Assembly: GCA_034006035.1 (NCBI GenBank)
Contig: JAVETN010000005.1
Location: 109,526-173,525, forward strand
Reading direction: 5' to 3'
Origin: Desulforegulaceae bacterium
GTDB lineage: Bacteria; Desulfobacterota; Desulfobacteria; Desulfobacterales; JACKCP01
DNA length: 64,000 nucleotides
This document shows positions 35,810 through 45,338 of the stretch, in pieces (the stretch's first letter is position 1; the number at the start of each line of letters is the position of its first letter). The notes beneath the pieces are model-generated. The model worked only from the letters and a program-made list of their open reading frames with translations, was not told the DNA's origin and did no database searches. Made by a program: the position numbers and the translations under genes.

Positions 35810-37825
35810 TTAAGTGATATTTATTTTTTCCTCTGGCCATTTTGCAAATCCTGATCTTGCTTCTTCTCTTAAAAACATGAAAAGAGTAACAGAGCCTATT
35901 CTTCCAATAAACATTGTTGTCATTATAATTACCTTACCAATTTCATCAAGCAAAGCGGTTGCTCCTATTGAAAGACCAACTGTTCCAAGGGCAGAGGCGG
36001 CTTCAAACAGTATTTGAGATGGGCTGATTGTTTGAGTTATTTCAAGCATAATTACAATAAAAAACCAAAGCATTAATCCTGCAACAATTGCTGTTATTGC
36101 TTTATTTATACTTTCCTGGGGAATTGTTCGTGATTTTACCACAATGTTTTTTTTACCTTTAATATTTTCAATAAAGGTAATAAAAACAAGTGCAAATGCC
36201 GTTGTTTTTACCCCTCCTGCAGTACTTCCAGGGCTTCCGCCTATAAACATGAGAGCAATCATTGTTATAAGCATTGGTTGAGAAACTGAGTTTAAATCAA
36301 CCGAGTTAAACCCCGCAGTTCTAAGTGTTGCAGACTGAAACCAGGCATTGCTTAGTTTGTTGAAAAAATTAAATTCAGATAAAAACCCGTTCCATTCAAA
36401 AAGCAAAACGCAAATAGTTCCCAAGCTAAGTAAAATAAGTGTTGTTGTAAGAGGTATGTAAGCGGATAAAGGAATTTTTTGTCCTTTAATCCATTTTGGA
36501 ATCAAAAATGTTGTTGCAGGTGCAATTCCTCCTAAAATAATAAGGGTTGCAATTGTTTGGAGTATAAGTGGATTTGTGTTGTAACCTAAAAGATTGTCTG
36601 ATTGAAGTGCAAAGCCAGCATTGCAAAAAGCTGAAACAGCAGTAAAAATTCCTTTAAAAACACCTGAAGTAAAAGACTCCCCATTTAAAGTAAAAAGAGT
36701 TGAAAGAATAACAGCTCCCAATGCTTCAACAATAAAAGTAAATAATACAATCTGTTTAAGGCTTGAAAAAAGTGTTTTATGATCTGTGTTAGCAGTTGAT
36801 GCTATTATTTTTTCATGTTTTAAACTTAATCTTTGGCCAACTGTGTAAAGTGCAGCAGCAGTTATTGTCATAATTCCAAGTCCGCCAAGCTGAATAAGTA
36901 AAAGAATGAAAAATTGTCCTATAATTGAGAAGTCCAAAGAAGTATCAAGAACAATAAGCCCAGTTACACAAACAGCACTTACTGAAGTAAATGCTGCGTC
37001 AATAAAGCTTATTTTTATTCCAGATGAACTTATAGGAAGAAAAAGCAGAAAAGCTCCCAGGGTGCAAAGAAAGAGGAATCCAGAAGTTAGTATTCGTGCA
37101 GGATGATCCAAAATAACTTCAAGCCAATTCATTTTTGAATAAAACTTTTTTTCTCTGGAAAGAATTAACAAATTCAATAAAGCTATAAAAAAAGGAATTA
37201 AAAAACATAATTTTATAAATGAAAAAACTATGAAAATTAAAGTTAAAATTCCATATATAATATAAAGATATTTCAGGATTTTATTGTTTTTAGACCTGGC
37301 AAATCTTAAAAAAATAATTTGATTTACAAAAATTGATAAATGGACAGCTGCAGATGAAAATAAAAGATTTTTTTCAAAAGGAAGAAGACAAATTAAAAAA
37401 AGAGCAGTAAAAGAAAAAGATCCCCATAAAATCCTTTTAAAGCATCTTTGTTCATGGGTTGTTATATCAGATAGTTTTCCAGATTCTAATTTATAATCTT
37501 TTAAAATAAAACAAATGCTTATTAAAGATATTAAAGCAAAAAGAAAGGCAAAGTGGTTTTTGATTAAATTTTCATAAAATGACAAAAAACATAAAAGAGC
37601 TGAAAAAAAGCCGATTTTTTTTGCAAGCTTTGGATGGGTTGTTAAAGTTGATGCACATAAAATGCATAAACTAAATGAAATAAAAGCAGGTAAAGACCAT
37701 ATTAAAGACTGAATAAGGGAGTCTTTTTTAAGTACGGGCAAAAAGGGGAAAAGGGAAAAAACCAGGAGTCCGCCCTCAGCACCTATTGCACTTATTGATC
37801 TTTTTGATTTTTTAATTGTTTGCAT
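35810..37825 (-). CDS. TrkH/KtrB-family potassium channel with N-terminal membrane extension
   Basis: A 671-residue inner-membrane potassium uptake protein, longer than the usual 450-490. The last 440 residues are the TrkH/KtrB pore with four selectivity-loop glycines in SAVCVTGLIVLD, VSAFCNAGFALQ, LRTAGFNSVD and ALGTVGLSIGA. About 230 extra N-terminal residues hold roughly seven further membrane segments of unknown role. The start is fixed by GGAGAG. It works with the TrkA/KtrA-like protein encoded downstream. The upstream divergent spacer of 346 bp probably holds its promoter. Confidence 0.88.
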   Translation of the reverse strand: MQTIKKSKRSISAIGAEGGLLVFSLFPFLPVLKKDSLIQSLIWSLPAFISFSLCILCASTLTTHPKLAKKIGFFSALLCFLSFYENLIKNHFAFLFALISLISICFILKDYKLESGKLSDITTHEQRCFKRILWGSFSFTALFLICLLPFEKNLLFSSAAVHLSIFVNQIIFLRFARSKNNKILKYLYIIYGILTLIFIVFSFIKLCFLIPFFIALLNLLILSREKKFYSKMNWLEVILDHPARILTSGFLFLCTLGAFLLFLPISSSGIKISFIDAAFTSVSAVCVTGLIVLDTSLDFSIIGQFFILLLIQLGGLGIMTITAAALYTVGQRLSLKHEKIIASTANTDHKTLFSSLKQIVLFTFIVEALGAVILSTLFTLNGESFTSGVFKGIFTAVSAFCNAGFALQSDNLLGYNTNPLILQTIATLIILGGIAPATTFLIPKWIKGQKIPLSAYIPLTTTLILLSLGTICVLLFEWNGFLSEFNFFNKLSNAWFQSATLRTAGFNSVDLNSVSQPMLITMIALMFIGGSPGSTAGGVKTTAFALVFITFIENIKGKKNIVVKSRTIPQESINKAITAIVAGLMLWFFIVIMLEITQTISPSQILFEAASALGTVGLSIGATALLDEIGKVIIMTTMFIGRIGSVTLFMFLREEARSGFAKWPEEKINIT

Positions 37826-38171
37826 TTACTCTCCAACCTTGCTCTTTTTATATCACAATCCTGGTTGGCTGACAGTTTTTTTAAGAGAATCTGAAAAAAA
37901 ATATCTGGATTTAGTAAGAAAATATTTGGATTGTCCTAATTGGATAGTTTCTTTTTAAAATTTATAAATAGTCATTGTCTTAAAACTGGAAATTTGCTTG
38001 ATTAAAGAATGAAAGTTTTAAGTGTTGTTTCTTTACTAAAATGTTGAGTGCTGATGAATAAGGTAACTAAAGACCAAAACTTTAGAGTTTTTAGCTAAAC
38101 ATAAAAGTTAAAAGCTGATGTTTTTAATTCTTTAGTAGACAAATAATAGTTTAATTTTTGAAAGGAAAATT
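37826..38171. other. 346-bp divergent promoter region
   Basis: AT-rich spacer between the divergent potassium channel and DUF748 genes. It must contain promoters for both but none stands out in this composition. No reading frame or RNA gene was seen. GAAAGGA precedes the DUF748 start. Confidence 0.5.
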
Positions 38172-41100
38172 ATGAGTAAAAAAAATAAAATAGGTCTTGT
38201 TTTCGCAGGTCTTTTTATATTTTATTCTGTATTGGGATTTTTAATTATTCCTATTGCAGCTAAATATATAGCTCCTGGAAAGCTAAGTGAAGTATTAAAA
38301 AGAGATGTAGAAATAGGCCAAATAAGGTTTAATCCCTTTGCTTTTTCTTTTAAGATTAAAAATTTTAAAGTTTATACCAAGGATAAAGAAAATGTCTTTG
38401 CAGGGTTTGAAGAAGTATATGCAAATTTAGGGGTTATTTCATCTGTTTTAAAATTTTCCCCTGTAATATCAGATTTCTATCTTCTTTCGCCTGAAGTTTA
38501 TATTGAGAAAAACAAAAACAATGAGTTTAATTTTTCAGATTTGATTTCTGAAGTTGAAGAAGAAAAACTTGAAGAAAAAAAAGCTGAAGCAGATGAAAAA
38601 ATTGATGAAGAAAGCAAAAAAGAGAAAAACTTTGATTTTTTAGTTACAGATTTAAAAATTGAAAATGGAAGTTTTGTTTTTAGTGATAAGTCTTTAGACA
38701 TTACCCATGAAATAAAGAAATTGGATCTTTTAATTCCTTTTATTTCAGGGTTTGAAAAAGATAAGGAAGTTCCTGTAAATATTTATGTTTCAGCGATTGC
38801 AGATCAGGCAAAAATAAAGCTTGATCTTGAGACCAAACCTTTTTTAAACACTTTGGAGTCAAAAGCAGATCTTAAAATAACAGATGTTTTTATTCCATTT
38901 TATCATCCATATATAAAAGACCATCTTAATTTAGTACCTAAATCAGGCAGTATAGATCTTTTTTTAAATGCTAATTATGAAAAACAAGGCAATGAAGATC
39001 AGGTGGAAGCCCAGATAAAATTTGATCTTAAGGATTTTTGGATAAATGAGATTAATAATAAAAAAATTGGTTCTATTAACAAACTTTCCATTGAAACCAA
39101 TAAAATTTATCCTTTAAAAAACATTTACTCAATAAAAAATGTTTTAATAGATTCCCCTGAACTTGAGCTTGAACTGAAAAATAAAGTATTAAATGTTTTA
39201 AATCTTGTAAAAGAAACTGGAAATAATACAAATTCTGTAACAAAGGCCGAAGTAAAACCAGATGATGAAGCAAAGAAGCTTGGTCAAGAAAAAAAACAAA
39301 CAAGCGATGATTTTGTTTTTCTTGTTGATATTGATAAGTTCTTGCTAAAAAAAGGTAAAATTCTATTTTCAGATCATGATGCTCCTGATGTTATTTCAGG
39401 TGTTTTAACCGAACCTGTAAAAAATCAAATTTCTGATTTAAATATTAAGTTGTCAGGTTTTTCCACTAAAAAGGATAATTCATCAGATTTTAGCCTGAAC
39501 TGCCTTTTAAACAATAAATCTGATTTGGGAATAAAGGGAAGTTTTGGAATAGATCCTTTATTTGCAAAAATCGATTCAAATTTTAATAAGATCTCTATAG
39601 ATTATGCAAAGGGATATCTTCCATATATTGATGAGTATGTGAATTTAGTACCCAAATCAGGCAGTATGGATCTTTTTTTAAATGCTCATTATCAAAAACA
39701 AGACAATGAAGATCAGGTTGAAGTCCAGGCAAAGTTAGACCTTAATGATTTTTTGATAAATGAGATCAATGATAAAAAATTTGCTTCTATTAACAAACTT
39801 TCCATTGAAACCAATAAAATTTATCCTTTAAAAAACATTTATTCTATAAAAACCATTTCTATGGATTCCCCTGAAATAGAGCTTGAACAAAAAAACAAAT
39901 TATTAAATGCTTTAAATCTTATAAAAGAGACCAAAAATGACACAGAAACTGCAAATAATGCTCAGATAAATTTAAGTGATGAAGACAACAATATTGATCA
40001 AACAACCAATCAAACTTTGGACGACTCTTTTTTTCTTGTTGATATTGATGAGTTTTTGGTAAACAAAGGAAAAATTTCGTTTACAGACTATGATGCTCCT
40101 GCTGTTACTTCAGGTATTTCCAGTGGCCCTATAAAAAATATTGTTTCTGGATTGGATATAAAAGTTTTAGAGTTTTCTACTAAAAAAAACAATTCTTCAA
40201 ACTTTACCCTGAACTGTCTTTTAAATGAGAAATCTTCTCTGGATATAAAAGGAGAGTTTGGGATAGATCCTTTATTTGCAAATATTGATTCAAACCTTAA
40301 CAATCTTTATTTTGATTATGCAAACGGATATATCCCTTCGGATTTAAAAATTTTAATCAAAAACGGGAAATCAGATTTAAGTTCAAAAACAGCTTTAAAA
40401 ATTGAAAATGAAGAACTAAAGCTTTCATCACAAGCTGATTTAATGGTTAAAGATTTAAATATAATTGAAAGAGAGTCAAAAAAAGATTTTTTCAAACTTG
40501 ATAGCTTTGAAATTAAAAATCTTGATTTCAATCTTTTGCCAATGAAACTTGATATTGAAGAAATTATAATATCGGGAATAAACCAGAAAGTTTTAAAAAA
40601 CAAAAACGGAAAGTTTAACTTTGAAGAAATTTTTCCAGAAAAAAAAGAAGATTCCGAAATAGGTGAAGAGGTTGAGGCAGGCAGCCAGGTTAAACCTCAA
40701 GAGAGCAAAGAACTTTTTCCCATAAACATTTCAAAAATCACCTTAAAAGATGTTGGAGCTGATTATACAGACTTTACTCTTGCTCCATATTTTTCAACAA
40801 ATTTTATAATTAACTCAGCTCATTTAAAAAATCTTTCAACCCAAACTTTTGAAGGGGCAGACCTTTTTTTAGAGGGTAAAGTTGACACAACTGCACCGTT
40901 TAAAGCCAATGGGAAAATAAATCCTTTGCTTGATGATTTGCTGGTTGATTTGCAAATAAGTCTTAGGAGTTTGGATCTTACTCATTTGACTCCTTATTCA
41001 GGTAAATATATTGGAAGAGCTATTGAAAAAGGTCAGCTCAGTCTTAATCTTGATTATGATATAAAGAATAGAAAAATAAAATCTAGAAACAAGCTCCTTC

Positions 41101-41885
41101 TTGATCAATTTGAGTTTGGACGAAGGATAAAAAGTGAAACTGCTGTTAATCTTCCTGTTGGTCTTGCTGTTTCACTTTTAAAGGATAGAAAAGGTGAGAT
41201 CAATTTAGATATTCCAGTTTCAGGCAGTCTTGATGACCCAAAATTCAAGGTAAGAAAAGCTGTTGCTCAGGCTCTTAGAAATTTAGTTGTAAAAGCAGTT
41301 GCTTCTCCATTTTCACTTGTAGCCTCTATTGGAGGAGGCGGAGAAAAAATCAGGTATATTGAGTTTTTAAGTGGGTTAGATGAGTTTGATAAAGAATCCA
41401 TGGAACGTATTAATTCAGTAGAGAAAATTCTTTTTGAAAGACCGGCTTTGAGACTTGATATTAAAGGGTATTGTGATTTAGAAAAAGACAGGGAGTTTTT
41501 AAAGGAGAAAGAGTTTGAGCTTCTTCTAGCAAAAGAAAAAGCATCTCTTGGATTTGACAGTGGTTCAATTCTTGAAGAAAAAGAATTACTTAAAGTTCTG
41601 AACAAAGTTTATTATTCTGTTTTTAAGAATAAGAAAAAATTTGACTTAGAACTTGAGGATAAAGAAAAAATTGGTCTTATTTCTGAACTTATCAAAGTTT
41701 CTATTGAAATATCCAATGAAGATTTAAGATATCTTGGATCAAAAAGAGCAGCCAGGGTAAAAGAATATATTGTAAGTCTTGGAAGAGTTAATGGGTCCAG
41801 GCTTTTTGTGATAGAAACAGGCAATACCAGTCCAAAACAGGTTAGGGGAGTTTCAAACTCAAGGGTTGAGCTTGATTTAAAATAA
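38172..41885 (+). CDS. DUF748 / AsmA-like large envelope protein
   Basis: A 1237-residue protein anchored by an N-terminal membrane segment (about 7-28) with the rest in the periplasm. The sequence pattern (FSFKIKNFKVYTKDKENVF, then SPEVYIEKNKNNEFNFSDL) is the DUF748 type, related to AsmA-like proteins that bridge the envelope and carry lipids. A unit of 238 residues (714 bp) is repeated: unit 1 starts at about residue 241, unit 2 at about 479, and a third decayed unit at about 717. C-terminal residues 900-1060 carry the conserved domain, then an OmpA-like tail with LDIKGYCDLEKD. It is a single gene ended by a strong terminator. The function is inferred from related families. Confidence 0.8.
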   Translation: MSKKNKIGLVFAGLFIFYSVLGFLIIPIAAKYIAPGKLSEVLKRDVEIGQIRFNPFAFSFKIKNFKVYTKDKENVFAGFEEVYANLGVISSVLKFSPVISDFYLLSPEVYIEKNKNNEFNFSDLISEVEEEKLEEKKAEADEKIDEESKKEKNFDFLVTDLKIENGSFVFSDKSLDITHEIKKLDLLIPFISGFEKDKEVPVNIYVSAIADQAKIKLDLETKPFLNTLESKADLKITDVFIPFYHPYIKDHLNLVPKSGSIDLFLNANYEKQGNEDQVEAQIKFDLKDFWINEINNKKIGSINKLSIETNKIYPLKNIYSIKNVLIDSPELELELKNKVLNVLNLVKETGNNTNSVTKAEVKPDDEAKKLGQEKKQTSDDFVFLVDIDKFLLKKGKILFSDHDAPDVISGVLTEPVKNQISDLNIKLSGFSTKKDNSSDFSLNCLLNNKSDLGIKGSFGIDPLFAKIDSNFNKISIDYAKGYLPYIDEYVNLVPKSGSMDLFLNAHYQKQDNEDQVEVQAKLDLNDFLINEINDKKFASINKLSIETNKIYPLKNIYSIKTISMDSPEIELEQKNKLLNALNLIKETKNDTETANNAQINLSDEDNNIDQTTNQTLDDSFFLVDIDEFLVNKGKISFTDYDAPAVTSGISSGPIKNIVSGLDIKVLEFSTKKNNSSNFTLNCLLNEKSSLDIKGEFGIDPLFANIDSNLNNLYFDYANGYIPSDLKILIKNGKSDLSSKTALKIENEELKLSSQADLMVKDLNIIERESKKDFFKLDSFEIKNLDFNLLPMKLDIEEIIISGINQKVLKNKNGKFNFEEIFPEKKEDSEIGEEVEAGSQVKPQESKELFPINISKITLKDVGADYTDFTLAPYFSTNFIINSAHLKNLSTQTFEGADLFLEGKVDTTAPFKANGKINPLLDDLLVDLQISLRSLDLTHLTPYSGKYIGRAIEKGQLSLNLDYDIKNRKIKSRNKLLLDQFEFGRRIKSETAVNLPVGLAVSLLKDRKGEINLDIPVSGSLDDPKFKVRKAVAQALRNLVVKAVASPFSLVASIGGGGEKIRYIEFLSGLDEFDKESMERINSVEKILFERPALRLDIKGYCDLEKDREFLKEKEFELLLAKEKASLGFDSGSILEEKELLKVLNKVYYSVFKNKKKFDLELEDKEKIGLISELIKVSIEISNEDLRYLGSKRAARVKEYIVSLGRVNGSRLFVIETGNTSPKQVRGVSNSRVELDLK
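38895..40325 (+). repeat. 714-bp tandem internal duplication within the DUF748 gene
   Basis: Units starting near 38895 and 39609 are alignable end to end at a constant offset of 714 bp. Some stretches are nearly identical at DNA level, for example the TTAGTACC[T/C]AAATCAGGCAGTAT block at 38931 and 39645, and ATTAACAAACTTTCCATTG-like sequence at 39077 and 39791. The inserted linkers (about 350-375 and 590-612 residues) are more diverged. Confidence 0.8.
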
Positions 41886-41893
41886 GTAAAAAG

Positions 41894-41936
41894 TTACTGG
41901 CCATGAATTTATTCAGATGGCCAGTAATTAAATTTT
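41894..41936. terminator. Bidirectional terminator between DUF748 gene and ahbD
   Basis: TTACTGGCCA (41894-41903) pairs perfectly with TGGCCAGTAA (41918-41927), with T-rich tails on both strands. It lies between convergent genes. Confidence 0.85.
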
Positions 41937-41996
41937 TATTAAGTACTTAGTCAAAAACTCAACAAACTTTGTTCATGCTCAATTGCTGGGTTTTGG

Positions 41997-43067
41997 CTAA
42001 GAAGGCTGATAAAGACAAAAGGGTTCGTCTTCCATATAATCTCCTGTTGCCTCAAACGCTCTTGCACGGCAGCCTCCGCAAACATCATTGTAGGAACAGA
42101 TTCCGCATTTGCCTTTAAGTAAATCATAGTTTCTTAAGTTTTTAAATATTTCTGAATTTTTCCAAACTTCTGAAAAAGACTGTTCTTTGATGTTTCCGCA
42201 GTCAAGTTCAAGAAACCCACAGGGCTGAACCTGGCCTATGTGTGAAATAAAACAAAATCCTATTCCTCCTAAGCAACCTCTGGTTACAGCATCAAGACCA
42301 AAAGATTTAAAATTTACTTCTTTTCCTTCTTTTTTTGCCCTTTGTCTTAAGATTCTGTAATAGTGGGGAGCACAGGTGGCTTTTAATTGTAAGGGAACCT
42401 TATCTCTTTGTTCATAAAACCAGTTTAATGTTTTTTCATAGGTTTTGGAATCTATTGTTTTTTCAGCAATATATCTTCCTCTTCCAGTTGGAACAAGAAG
42501 GAAAATATGATGGGCAACAGCACCAAGCTCAATGGCAAGATTTAAAATATCAGGAATTTCATCCAGATTGTCTTTTGTTATTGTTGTATTTATCTGAAAT
42601 TCAATTCCAGCTTTTTTTGCATTTTCAATTCCTTGCATTGATCCTTTGAAAGCTCCAGGCATTCCTCGAAAATCATCATGAGATTTTTCATTTGAACCGT
42701 CTATACTTATGCTTATTCTTTTTATACCCGAAGAAAACATTTTTTTTGCATTTTCTTTAGTTACAAGGGTGCCATTTGGAGCCATTACCATTTTAAGACC
42801 CAGGCTATTGCCATACTCAGCTATTTCAAAAATATCATCCCTTAAAAGAGGTTCTCCTCCAGTAAGGATGACTATTGGTTTTCCAACTTCAGCTATTTCA
42901 TCTAAAAGTTTTTTAGAATCTTTTGTTGAAAGTTCCCCTGGATATTCATGATCTTCTGCTGAAGCCCTGCAATGTTTGCATGAAAGATTGCATCTTCTTG
43001 TGGTTTCCCAGGCAACAAGCCTGATCATTGGGGTTTTAGAATTGGTTTTTATATCTGGATGATTCAT
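41997..43067 (-). CDS. ahbD: Heme synthase, radical SAM (AhbD)
   Basis: Oxidatively decarboxylates the two propionates of iron-coproporphyrin III to vinyl groups, the last step of siroheme-dependent heme synthesis. The 356-residue protein has the radical SAM cluster CNLSCKHCRAS (residues 27-37, CxxxCxxC), the SAM-binding LTGGEPLLRDD and a C-terminal auxiliary cluster region with GKCGICSYNDVCGGCRARAF. It starts 3 bp after hemB. The neighbouring ahbC and hemB settle the assignment against NirJ or other SPASM enzymes. Confidence 0.9.
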   Translation of the reverse strand: MNHPDIKTNSKTPMIRLVAWETTRRCNLSCKHCRASAEDHEYPGELSTKDSKKLLDEIAEVGKPIVILTGGEPLLRDDIFEIAEYGNSLGLKMVMAPNGTLVTKENAKKMFSSGIKRISISIDGSNEKSHDDFRGMPGAFKGSMQGIENAKKAGIEFQINTTITKDNLDEIPDILNLAIELGAVAHHIFLLVPTGRGRYIAEKTIDSKTYEKTLNWFYEQRDKVPLQLKATCAPHYYRILRQRAKKEGKEVNFKSFGLDAVTRGCLGGIGFCFISHIGQVQPCGFLELDCGNIKEQSFSEVWKNSEIFKNLRNYDLLKGKCGICSYNDVCGGCRARAFEATGDYMEDEPFCLYQPS

Positions 43068-43070
43068 AAA

Positions 43071-44045
43071 TTATTCCTGTAGGTATTTTGCAGCATCAAT
43101 TGCAGAGTAGGTCAGTATCATTTTTGCACCCGCTCTTTTTATGGAGGTAAGAGTTTCAAGGGTGATGTTTTTTTCATCCACCCAGCCTTTTTCAGCTGCA
43201 GCCTTTATCATGGCATACTCTCCGCTTACATTATAGGCGGCAACGGGAAGGTCAATCTCTTCTTTTACCCTGTAAATAACATCAAGATATGAAAGTGCGG
43301 GCTTGACCATTATTATATCAGCACCTTCTTCAACATCCATGATTGCTTCTCTTATTGCTTCATCAGAGTTTGAATAATCCATTTGATAAGTTTTTCTGTC
43401 TCCAAATTTTGGAGCTGATTCAGCTGCCTGTCTAAAAGGCCCGTAAAATGCACTGCAATATTTTACAGCATAAGACATGATGGAAGTGTTAGATTTCTCG
43501 TTTTCATCAAGAGCTGCTCTTATTTCAGCAACCCTGCCGTCCATCATATCTGAGGGAGCCACCATGTCAGCCCCTGCTTTTGCGTGTGAAACTGCAATTT
43601 TACCTAAAAGATCGATTGTAATATCATTATCGATTATTCCCTTTTCTATAAAACCGCAATGCCCGTGATCTGTGTATTGGCAAAGGCATACATCAGTTAT
43701 TACTACAAGTTTTGGAATTTTGTTTTTAATTTCTTTTACAGTTTTTTGAACTATTCCGTTTTTGTTGTATGCTGCTGTTCCAAGGCTGTCTTTTTTGTCT
43801 GGTATTCCAAAAACCATGATTGCAGGAATTCCAAGATCGCTTGCTTCTTTTGCCTTTTGTACAGCATTTTCTATTGAAAACTGATAATGGCCCGGCATTG
43901 AAGAAATTGGATTTTTTACATTTTTTCCACCAACAACAAAAAGAGGGAGAATAAAGTCATCAGGTAAAAGTTGGGTTTCCCTTATCATTTTTCTCAAATT
44001 TTTATTGGCACGCATTCTTCTTGGTCTATAATCAGGGAAAAGCAT
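43071..44045 (-). CDS. hemB: Porphobilinogen synthase (delta-aminolevulinate dehydratase)
   Basis: Condenses two 5-aminolevulinate molecules to porphobilinogen for siroheme, heme and corrinoids. The 324-residue enzyme has the zinc-type cysteine motif DVCLCQYTDHGHCG (about 118-131), so it is a zinc enzyme. The two Schiff-base lysines are in RQAAESAPKFGDRKTYQ context (about 200) and IMVKPALSYLD (about 249). YNVSGEYAMIKAAAEKGW is the family signature. AAAAGGAG precedes the ATG. It is sandwiched between ahbC and ahbD. Confidence 0.95.
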   Translation of the reverse strand: MLFPDYRPRRMRANKNLRKMIRETQLLPDDFILPLFVVGGKNVKNPISSMPGHYQFSIENAVQKAKEASDLGIPAIMVFGIPDKKDSLGTAAYNKNGIVQKTVKEIKNKIPKLVVITDVCLCQYTDHGHCGFIEKGIIDNDITIDLLGKIAVSHAKAGADMVAPSDMMDGRVAEIRAALDENEKSNTSIMSYAVKYCSAFYGPFRQAAESAPKFGDRKTYQMDYSNSDEAIREAIMDVEEGADIIMVKPALSYLDVIYRVKEEIDLPVAAYNVSGEYAMIKAAAEKGWVDEKNITLETLTSIKRAGAKMILTYSAIDAAKYLQE

Positions 44046-44057
44046 TTTGTTCTCCTT

Positions 44058-45242
44058 TTAGGTTCGTGAAATTTCTTCATCTGTAAGATAACATGCAGGA
44101 TCTGAAGCCCAAACATCTCCTGTTGCTGCTTCAGCTCTTACTCTGAAATTTCCTGCACAAATGTCAAGCCATTTGCAGGTTGCACATCTTCCTGTGACAT
44201 ATTCTTTTTTATTTTTCAGTTTTAATAAAAGTTCGTCTTCAGGCTCAGACCAGATTTTTGAGAAGGGAGTATCTTTGATATTTCCAAAAATTTTATGTCT
44301 CCAGAATTGATCTGCGTGAACATCACCATTCCAGCTTACACATCCAATTCCTCTTCCAGAGCTGTTTCCTTCATTCATTTCAAGAAGTTCCAAAACTTCC
44401 TTGGCACGTTTTGGGTCTTCTTTTTTCAATCTCATATATAGATAGGGCCCGTCTGCATGATTATCCACTGTAAGTACTTCTGTAGGCTGGCCCATATCAT
44501 GGAGTTTTTTTGTTCTTTCCATGATTAAATCAACAGCTTTTCTTGAATCTTCAAGACTGAGGTCTTCTTCAATCATTTCAGATCCGCGGCCTGCATATAC
44601 AAGGTGGTAAAAGCAGATCCTGGGAATCTTCATTTCTTCGACCAGGTCAAAAATTTTTGGCATTTCCTGGACGTTGTGTTTGTTTATGGTAAACCTTAAA
44701 CCAACTTTTATTCCTGCTTTTTGGCAGTTTTCAATTCCTTTTAATGCCATTTCATAGGCACCTTCAAGACCCCTGAATTTGTCGTTTACCTCTTTCATTC
44801 CATCAAGGCTTATTCCAACATAGGAAAGGCCGATTTCTTTAAGTTCTTTTGCCTTTTCTTCAGTTATAAGAGTTCCATTTGTTGAAATAACAGCTCTCAT
44901 TCCCTTGGAAATTGCATATTCAGCAAGAGTTGTAAGGTCTTTTCTCATAAGAGGCTCACCACCTGAAAAAAGGACAACAGGAACCCCGAATTGGGCAAAA
45001 TCGTCAAGAAGTTTAAATCCTTGTTCTGTTGTAAGTTCATCTTTAAATTCTTCATTTTTTGCCTGTGCATAACAATGAACACAATTTAAATTGCATCTTC
45101 TTGTTACATTCCAAACCACCACAGGTTTTTTGTCTTTTGAAAATTGTAAAAGATGTGAAGGAAGTATTCTTGAATCCCTTTCGTATCTTAAGGCGTCTGA
45201 TGGTTCAACGGAACCGCAATAAAGTTTTGAAATACCAATCAT
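44058..45242 (-). CDS. ahbC: 12,18-didecarboxysiroheme deacetylase, radical SAM (AhbC)
   Basis: Removes the two acetate side chains of 12,18-didecarboxysiroheme to give iron-coproporphyrin III. The 394-residue protein starts with MIGISKLYCGSVEPSDALRY, typical of AhbC. The radical SAM cluster is CNLNCVHCYAQ (about 50-60), followed by LFSGGEPLMRKDL. The C-terminal auxiliary region has GRCATCKWLDICAGNFRVR. It is first in the ahbC-hemB-ahbD unit, 12 bp before hemB. AhbAB, needed for the preceding decarboxylation, are not in this window. Confidence 0.92.
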   Translation of the reverse strand: MIGISKLYCGSVEPSDALRYERDSRILPSHLLQFSKDKKPVVVWNVTRRCNLNCVHCYAQAKNEEFKDELTTEQGFKLLDDFAQFGVPVVLFSGGEPLMRKDLTTLAEYAISKGMRAVISTNGTLITEEKAKELKEIGLSYVGISLDGMKEVNDKFRGLEGAYEMALKGIENCQKAGIKVGLRFTINKHNVQEMPKIFDLVEEMKIPRICFYHLVYAGRGSEMIEEDLSLEDSRKAVDLIMERTKKLHDMGQPTEVLTVDNHADGPYLYMRLKKEDPKRAKEVLELLEMNEGNSSGRGIGCVSWNGDVHADQFWRHKIFGNIKDTPFSKIWSEPEDELLLKLKNKKEYVTGRCATCKWLDICAGNFRVRAEAATGDVWASDPACYLTDEEISRT

Positions 45243-45338
45243 TTTTTTTCCTTTTATTTCAGCAGGATAAAGTTTTTTATCTCCGCAGATAAATTGTTCA
45301 AAAACCAGAGCTGTTTATTTTTTCAGCCGGTATGATTC

